From assembly GCA_022826195.1 (NCBI GenBank), contig JAJDVI010000066.1, positions 97,577 to 161,576 of the forward strand: 64,000 nucleotides of DNA. Reading direction: 5' to 3'. The translations under genes and the position numbers were made by a program. The notes under the pieces were generated by a model, which saw only the letters and a program-made list of their open reading frames with translations, had not been told where the DNA came from and did not search any database. Of this stretch, positions 59,301 through 64,000 are shown piece by piece; positions within the stretch are counted from its first letter, which is position 1; the number at the start of each line of letters is the position of its first letter. This DNA is from Acidobacteriota bacterium (GTDB taxonomy: Bacteria; Acidobacteriota; Vicinamibacteria; Marinacidobacterales; Marinacidobacteraceae).

Positions 59301-59662
59301 CTCTTGACGGGGGTGCCGAGCACCTGGATCCCGGCGTCCCGGAACCACTCCTCGAGTTCGAGACCGCAGTTGAGCGCGGTCTGGCCGCCGAACGAGAGCG
59401 CCACGCCGTCCACGCCCTCTTCCTCGGCGACCTGCCGGACCAGACGCGGCGTCACCGCGTTCAGGTAGAGGCGGTCGGCCATCCCCTCGCTGGTCTGGAT
59501 GGTCGCGATGTTCGGGTTCACGAGGACGGTGCGCACGCCCTCCTCGCTGAGCGCCTTGATGGCCTGCGATCCGGAGTAGTCGAACTCTCCGGCCTGGCCG
59601 ATCTGGAGCGCCCCCGAACCGAGGACGATGACGGACTGCGGTTTCGGCGGAGCGTTGGTCAC
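56387..59662 (-). CDS. carB: Carbamoyl-phosphate synthase large subunit
   Basis: A 1091-residue enzyme with two homologous synthetase halves. The first carboxyphosphate half starts [32 protein letters not shown], with [12 protein letters not shown] and [10 protein letters not shown]. The second half has [32 protein letters not shown] and [10 protein letters not shown]. A C-terminal MGS-like regulatory domain follows (about 940-1091, [11 protein letters not shown] ... [20 protein letters not shown]). It makes carbamoyl phosphate for arginine and pyrimidines with CarA. GTG 59662 overlaps the carA stop (GTGA); ATG 59674 is an alternative start. Confidence 0.95.
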   Translation of the reverse strand: [1091 protein letters not shown]

Positions 59663-60792
59663 GGTCCGGCGCATTCCTCGACGAAGGCGTCGAACAGGTA
59701 GGCGGTGTCCTCGGGACCGGGATGGGCCTCGGGATGGAACTGGATGCTCCGGAACGGCCGGTCGACCGAGCGGATGCCTTCGTTCGTGCCGTCGTTCAGG
59801 TTCTGGAACCAGGGTTCCCACCCGTCCGGGAGGCTCGCCTCGTCCACCGCGTAGCCGTGGTTCTGGCTGGTGATGAAGGAACGGCCGCTGACGAGATCGC
59901 GCACCGGCTGGTTCACGCTGCGGTGCCCGTAGGGCAGCTTGAAGGTCCGGGCCCCGGCGGCCATGGCGAGCAACTGGTTGCCGAGGCAGACACCGAAGAT
60001 CGGGCCCCGGAACCACTCCATGACCGAGCGGAGTTCGCGGGCGAGTTCCTGGAGGTCGCCGGGATCTCCGGGGCCGTTCCCGAGCATGATGCCGGTCGCG
60101 TTCCGGGCCGCCGCGGCGAACGGTTCGAGCCCCGAGACCCGGTGCACCCGGGCGCCCCGGGAGACGAGCGAGCGGACGATGTTGTCCTTGGCGCCCACGT
60201 CCACCAGCAGCACCTCGGGTCCATCCCCGGGGCCGTGGTACGCCGGGGCGCCGGGCACGACCTGTTCGAAGACCTGCCGGTGCATTTCGACCGCCCGGGC
60301 CCGGTCCCGGGCCTCGGCAGGAGTGACGCCAGCCCCGCAGAGCACCCCCTCCATCGTGCCCGCCTCGCGAAGCCGCATGGTGAGGGCGCGGGTATCCACT
60401 CCCTGGATTCCGGGCACCCCTTCGGCCGCGAGCCAGGCGCCGAGGGACCGGACGCCGGCATGGTGGCTGTACCGCGGCTCGTGGTGCTGCACCACGAGTC
60501 CCTGGACCTGGATGCGTCCGGACTCGAACGGGCCCTCGATGGAACCCGCGGGCCGCGCGGCGGGAACGCCGTAGTTCCCCTGGAGCGGATAGGTCAGCAC
60601 CAGGATCTGCCCCCGGTAGGACGGGTCGGTGAGGGTCTCCACGTAGCCCGCCATGCCGGTGTTGAACACGACTTCCCCGGCCACCGGTGGATCGAGGGCG
60701 GCACCGAAAGAGGTACCGGAGAATTCGGCGCCGTCTTCGAGGTGAAGTCGTATCCCGCCGCGTGCGGGGCGGATATCCGGTTCCGAACTCAA
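59659..60792 (-). CDS. carA: Carbamoyl-phosphate synthase small subunit
   Basis: A 377-residue glutamine amidotransferase subunit. The N-terminal small-subunit domain (IRLHLEDGAEFSGTSFGA, GEVVFNTGMAGYVETLTDPSYRGQILVLTYP) precedes the class I amidotransferase domain, with catalytic Cys in IFGVCLGNQLLAMAAG and His/Glu in QFHPEAHPGPED. It feeds ammonia to CarB. The predicted start is TTG at 60792, and TAGAGT lies 11 nt before it. The four-base overlap with carB couples the subunits. No attenuator or riboswitch was recognised in the 150 bp upstream. Confidence 0.93.
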   Translation of the reverse strand: MSSEPDIRPARGGIRLHLEDGAEFSGTSFGAALDPPVAGEVVFNTGMAGYVETLTDPSYRGQILVLTYPLQGNYGVPAARPAGSIEGPFESGRIQVQGLVVQHHEPRYSHHAGVRSLGAWLAAEGVPGIQGVDTRALTMRLREAGTMEGVLCGAGVTPAEARDRARAVEMHRQVFEQVVPGAPAYHGPGDGPEVLLVDVGAKDNIVRSLVSRGARVHRVSGLEPFAAAARNATGIMLGNGPGDPGDLQELARELRSVMEWFRGPIFGVCLGNQLLAMAAGARTFKLPYGHRSVNQPVRDLVSGRSFITSQNHGYAVDEASLPDGWEPWFQNLNDGTNEGIRSVDRPFRSIQFHPEAHPGPEDTAYLFDAFVEECAGP

Positions 60793-60803
60793 ACCGACCG
60801 GAA

Positions 60804-60809
60804 ACTCTA
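60804..60809 (-). promoter_or_regulatory. Candidate -10 hexamer of carA
   Basis: TAGAGT on the minus strand ends 11 nt before the TTG start of carA. Confidence 0.4.
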
Positions 60810-60945
60810 TCAGCGCGGACCCGTTTTCGAGCCCTTCAGGGGTGGAGGAATCTCCGGGGGAAAAGTAAGCTTCCGGCCCCTGTCGAACTTGCCGCCGAGC
60901 CGGTCATCGTTTTGTCGTACAGGCCGAGGAGGCGAAAGGAACACC

Positions 60946-62109
60946 ATGACCCGACCGATCCACCGTCCCGCGTTCCGTCCGGCGAGCCGTCTCGCCCTGG
61001 CTGCGGCGCTCGTCGCTCTCGCGGCGCCGGCGGGGCTCGCCGCGTCCGCCGAGACGCAGTTGTCCCAGGATCCTCCGGTCATTCACTTCGTGGCGTCCGG
61101 CGAATACGCGTTCTCCGCGGCGCGGATCACGGTGGACGTTCGCCTCGAGGAGGGCGCGCGCCTGAACGTGACGCTGACCTCCCCCTCGGGAGGCGCCGAG
61201 AACCTCACCATGGACCGGGAGGAAAGGCGCTATTCGTGGACCGGCCAACTGCGGGAGCCCGGGACCTGGCGGGCCGAGGCGACAGTGAGCGGCGTGGGAT
61301 CCCCGCGGTCCGCGAACGCCAGCGTCTCCCTCGATCCGGGCACCCCGACCTGTTCGCTGAACATCGGCGCCCCCGAGCAGGCCACCCACTACCTCGAGGC
61401 CGAGTTCGTGGTGGACGCCTGCGGCTCCAGCGCGGTCACCGGCGAGATCGCGACGCGCTACATCACCGTGCAGCAGGACGGAGTGCAGATCTCCACCCTC
61501 GACGCCAGCTCCCAGTGTGAGCGCCGGTTCATCCTCCAGGGCGGCGGGACGTACGAAGCCAGCGTCACGATCGCCGACGACCGGGGGGTCACCGCCACCT
61601 GCAGCAGCACGAACCTGGGCGTGGACGCGCTCTATCCGCGCTACTGGCCCATCGCGGACTTCGCCACCGGAACGTACAAGAGCGAGCGCACGGACATCGT
61701 TCCCTCGCCGGAGGCATCCTGGCTGAGCGGCGCCGGGGTGGGGATCACTGTCCCGCACGATGAAGCGGCCGAGCGCACGAACGCGTTGACGGTCCGGGCC
61801 GGCGGCGGCTTCGCCCACAACTTCTGGACCGGATCGTCCGTGGACATCCTGCTGACCCGGCAGACGCCCGGCGGCTTCGTCGGCCTGGGCGGCGGCGCCT
61901 GGGGCATCGGAGACAACGACATCCTCGACGGTGCGGTCTTCGGCACCGCCGGCTTCAACCTGCCCAACTACACCGGCGCCGGCCAGATGCAGGCGTTCGC
62001 CGAGTTCCGGCTGTTCGCCCGGCACATCTCCGCGCCCCAGGACAACTTCTCCGGTCTCGTCGGAATCCGGCTCAACTTCAAGCGGACGCACGAACTCCGG
62101 GCTCGCTGA
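60946..62109 (+). CDS. Exported protein with beta-sandwich and barrel-like parts
   Basis: A 387-residue protein with a signal peptide (SRLALAAALVALAAPAGLAASAE). Residues about 35-115 look like an immunoglobulin-like or pre-peptidase beta-sandwich (HFVASGEYAFSAARITVDVRLEEGARLNVTLTSPSGGAENLTMDREERRYSWTGQLREPGTWRAEATVSG). The middle part has paired cysteines, and the C-terminal region (GGGFAHNFWTGSSVDILLTRQTPGGFVGLGGGAWGIG ... FAEFRLFARHI) resembles an outer-membrane barrel. AAAGGAAC precedes the ATG. It is divergent from carA and has no recognised function. Confidence 0.6.
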   Translation: MTRPIHRPAFRPASRLALAAALVALAAPAGLAASAETQLSQDPPVIHFVASGEYAFSAARITVDVRLEEGARLNVTLTSPSGGAENLTMDREERRYSWTGQLREPGTWRAEATVSGVGSPRSANASVSLDPGTPTCSLNIGAPEQATHYLEAEFVVDACGSSAVTGEIATRYITVQQDGVQISTLDASSQCERRFILQGGGTYEASVTIADDRGVTATCSSTNLGVDALYPRYWPIADFATGTYKSERTDIVPSPEASWLSGAGVGITVPHDEAAERTNALTVRAGGGFAHNFWTGSSVDILLTRQTPGGFVGLGGGAWGIGDNDILDGAVFGTAGFNLPNYTGAGQMQAFAEFRLFARHISAPQDNFSGLVGIRLNFKRTHELRAR

Positions 62110-62145
62110 CCGGCCAGACCCTGCTGAGGCGTGCCTGCGGGCCGT

Positions 62146-62382
62146 ATGCGGTTGGTCGCCTCGTTAGCGGCTCTGGTACTGCTGCACCTGCTCGTCGCCC
62201 TGGCGCCGGCTGAACCGCGGCTGTTCGGGACGCCGTTCGGGCTGGTGCTGGAACTGGCGGTCGTGGGGTTGTCCACCCTCAATCTCTGGTTTGCGGTGCG
62301 GATCCTGTTACCGGAGGCTGAAGGCGCCGGCGGCATCGGCGCTTCCGAAGGGACGCGAACCAGCGACCGGGATCCGCCATGA
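62146..62382 (+). CDS. Small membrane partner of SSS symporter
   Basis: A 78-residue protein from ATG 62146 (GTG 62131 is an alternative). Two hydrophobic segments (LVASLAALVLLHLLVALA and LVLELAVVGLSTLNLWFAVRILL) with a short acidic tail. The last four bases overlap the symporter start (ATGA). Small two-helix proteins often pair with SSS transporters, for example YhdT beside PanF. A helper role in assembly is inferred from that arrangement. Confidence 0.65.
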   Translation: MRLVASLAALVLLHLLVALAPAEPRLFGTPFGLVLELAVVGLSTLNLWFAVRILLPEAEGAGGIGASEGTRTSDRDPP

Positions 62383-63848
62383 CGCTCGCGGTCGTCGCCC
62401 TCTACCTGGCCGCGGTCGTCGGGATCGGGCTGGTCTCCCGCCTCGGTCTTGCGCGAGGCCCGGACCGCGCCGGCGAGGGGTACTTCCTCGCCGGACGCTC
62501 GATCGGTCCGTTCGTCCTGCTGATGACGCTCTTCGGGACGAACATGACCGCCTTCACCATCCTGGGCGCCTCCGGCGAGGCCTACCGCCAGGGGATCCGG
62601 GTGTTCGCGCTCATGGCGACCAGCTCGGCGGTGGTCATTCCGCTGACCTTCCTCGTGATCGGGGTTCCCCTGTGGCGGCTCGGGAAACGCCACGGGTTCG
62701 CCACCCAGGCCGAGTTCTTCGAGGCGCGCTACGGGTCCTCCGGGCTGGGGCTGCTGGTGCTCGGCGCCTCGCTGCTGTGGCTCGTCCCGTACGTGCTCAT
62801 CGGGGTCAAGGGCGGCGGGGATGCGCTCGCCGCCATCGCGGGCGCGGACGTTGCCATCCCCGCGTGGGCCGGCAGTCTCGTGATGTGCGTCGTGGTGCTC
62901 GTCTACGTGGTGCTCGGCGGCATGCGCAGCACCGCGCTCGTGAACACCTTCCAGACGCTGGTCTTCATCGGCGTCAGCGGACTCGCCTTCTTCGTGATCA
63001 CCGGGGGAATGGGCGGCTTCGGCGCGGCGATGGCCCGGCTCGGGCAGCAGTCCCCCGAGCTTCTGGAACTCGCCCGCTCTTCGCGGGACTGGATCCAGAT
63101 CGCGACCTACCTCTTCGTGCCGCTGTCCACGTCGTGTTTCCCCCACATCTTCAGCCACTGGATGTCCGCCCGGAGCGCGGAGGCGTTCCGGCTGCCGGTG
63201 CTGGCCTACCCCGCCTGCATCGCCGCGGTGTGGTTCCCGTCGGTGGTGCTCGGGGCGCTCGGCCGGCTCGACGTCCCCCTCGACGCGACCGGGCCGGTCA
63301 TCATCCTGCTGATCCGCGAGCACGCCGGGAGCGTGCTCGCGGGCATGCTGGCGGCCGGGGTGTTCGCCGCGATCATGTCGTCGCTCGACTCCCAGACGCT
63401 GGCGGTGGGAACCATGCTCACCAGGAACGCCGCAGCGCGCGTGCCGCGGTTGGCGGCGTGGAGCCGGAGCCGCCAGGCCCTGCTCGGCCGGATCTTCGTG
63501 GCCGGGTTCGTGGTCCTGGTGTTCGTCCTCAGCCTGGTCTCCACCCAGACGATCTTCAGCCTGGGGATCTGGGCGCTCTCGGGCTTCTCGACGTTCTTCC
63601 CGGTGCTCGTGGGTGCGATCTACTGGAAGCGGAGCACCGGGGCCGGCGCCGCGGCGGGCATCCTGAGCGGTCTGCTCCTCTGGACCTGGTTCTTCGTCGC
63701 GTCCGAAGGGGCGCCGGGCTGGACCATCGCCGACAGCGGCGTCGAACCGGCCGCCGCGATCGTCCTCGTCTCCGCGCTCGCCCTGGTGGTGGTCTCCCGC
63801 CTCACCGCCCCGCCGGACCCCGACCGTCTGCGCGGCTTCTTCGGGTAG
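62379..63848 (+). CDS. Sodium:solute symporter (SSS family)
   Basis: A 489-residue polytopic transporter with about thirteen hydrophobic segments. The N-terminal VGIGLVSRLGLARGPDRAGEGYFLAGRSIGPFVLLMTLFGTNMTAFTILGASGEAYRQG region is typical of SSS transporters, as are VFAAIMSSLDSQTLAVGTMLTRNAAARV and GFSTFFPVLVGAIYWKRSTGAGAAAGILSG. The LeuT-like fold drives uptake with Na+; the substrate is not evident. ATG 62379 overlaps the small membrane gene. A palindromic repeat lies after the stop and may end the transcript. Confidence 0.92.
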   Translation: MTLAVVALYLAAVVGIGLVSRLGLARGPDRAGEGYFLAGRSIGPFVLLMTLFGTNMTAFTILGASGEAYRQGIRVFALMATSSAVVIPLTFLVIGVPLWRLGKRHGFATQAEFFEARYGSSGLGLLVLGASLLWLVPYVLIGVKGGGDALAAIAGADVAIPAWAGSLVMCVVVLVYVVLGGMRSTALVNTFQTLVFIGVSGLAFFVITGGMGGFGAAMARLGQQSPELLELARSSRDWIQIATYLFVPLSTSCFPHIFSHWMSARSAEAFRLPVLAYPACIAAVWFPSVVLGALGRLDVPLDATGPVIILLIREHAGSVLAGMLAAGVFAAIMSSLDSQTLAVGTMLTRNAAARVPRLAAWSRSRQALLGRIFVAGFVVLVFVLSLVSTQTIFSLGIWALSGFSTFFPVLVGAIYWKRSTGAGAAAGILSGLLLWTWFFVASEGAPGWTIADSGVEPAAAIVLVSALALVVVSRLTAPPDPDRLRGFFG

Positions 63849-63854
63849 CGGCGT

Positions 63855-63905
63855 CCGGAACCGCTTGGAACGCCGGCTTCAGCCGGCACAGCGGCCCGCA
63901 GGACC
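63855..63905. repeat. Dispersed GCCGG-palindromic repeat after the SSS symporter
   Basis: TTGGAACGCCGGCTTCAGCC then GGCACAGCGG, after GGCGTCCGGAACCGC. It matches the extended units at 33228 and 56305. A C4/G5 hairpin (ATCCCCGAAAACGGGGG) occurs at about 63952. Confidence 0.6.
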
Positions 63906-64000
63906 GCCGCAGACCCCTCGTAAGTCGTTGTTATTGCGGGCGAGTATACACGATCCCCGAAAACGGGGGTCACGTCTGGGGCCACTTCCTCAACGGCCCG

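Noticed and set aside
56789-59701. Plus-strand 970-residue frame opposite carB
   Set aside because: Shadow frame; carB on the minus strand is complete and has all motifs.
60793-60945. Riboswitch or attenuator before carA
   Set aside because: No recognised fold and no leader peptide; a -10-like hexamer lies just before the start instead.

Overview
The window is a stretch of chromosome from a high-GC (by eye well over 60% G+C) Gram-negative bacterium. It encodes a TonB-dependent receptor, several outer-membrane beta-barrel candidates, lipoproteins, a type A RNase P RNA and a SelB factor. No 16S rRNA or tRNA gene was found. Gene content and a dispersed family of GCCGG-palindromic repeats would suit an environmental lineage such as Acidobacteriota. 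That placement is an inference and is not established by the sequence.

Layout. 0-7 kb: the 3' end of pheA, an outer-membrane protein, and a TonB receptor / beta-helix lipoprotein / anchored protein cluster. 7-26 kb: mostly housekeeping genes. These include a Ppx/GppA phosphatase, ApaH, a secreted cyanophycinase-like peptidase, SelB with a serine-hydrolase lipoprotein, SRPBCC, GNAT and RadC proteins, a Fur-family regulator, LarC, TatD, a polyprenyl synthase, DUF309, a sigma-54-type response regulator, rnpB, a sugar epimerase, an M23 peptidase, a ComEA-like protein and a pseudopilin. 26-33.2 kb: an amino-acid catabolism cluster for cis-3-hydroxyproline and proline. It holds a two-subunit aconitase X, an NSS transporter, two ornithine-cyclodeaminase-family reductases, a proline dehydrogenase and a DapA-family aldolase. 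33.3-36.4 kb: an accessory islet with a RES/Xre toxin-antitoxin pair and a DUF4143 ATPase plus PD-(D/E)XK-like gene, each unit with its own palindromic operator candidate. 36.4-45.8 kb: a FAH-family hydrolase divergent from LarA, a 32-bp tandem repeat array, penicillin acylase, DUF481 protein, an S51-like peptidase with an esterase-fold partner, and a PatB-type lyase. 45.8-56.3 kb: accessory or mobile DNA with BrnT/BrnA, an MmeI-like restriction-methylase, a ColE1-type mobilization module with nested genes, HU and a P4-type tyrosine integrase. 56.4-64 kb: carA-carB, an exported protein, and an SSS symporter with a small membrane partner.

How the genes work together. The 26-33 kb genes form a plausible route: uptake by the NSS transporter, dehydration of cis-3-hydroxyproline by AcnX, reduction of delta1-pyrroline-2-carboxylate to proline by an OCD-family reductase, and oxidation by proline dehydrogenase. 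LarC (16.8 kb) makes the nickel-pincer cofactor that LarA (37.3 kb) would need; LarA keeps the key residues known from Lactiplantibacillus LarA. The mobile region combines a relaxase, MobC and an integrase, as in integrative mobilizable elements, with a restriction enzyme and a toxin-antitoxin pair.

Two sequence-level signals stand out. First, many genes have a TANNNT-like hexamer 6-12 nt before the start codon. The same hexamer sits 7 nt before the RNase P RNA 5' helix, which suggests widespread leaderless or near-leaderless transcription. In two divergent gene pairs one hexamer seems to serve both directions. Second, a nearly ten-copy 32-bp array with a 12-bp palindromic core lies at the 3' end of the acylase gene and supplies its C-terminal tail.
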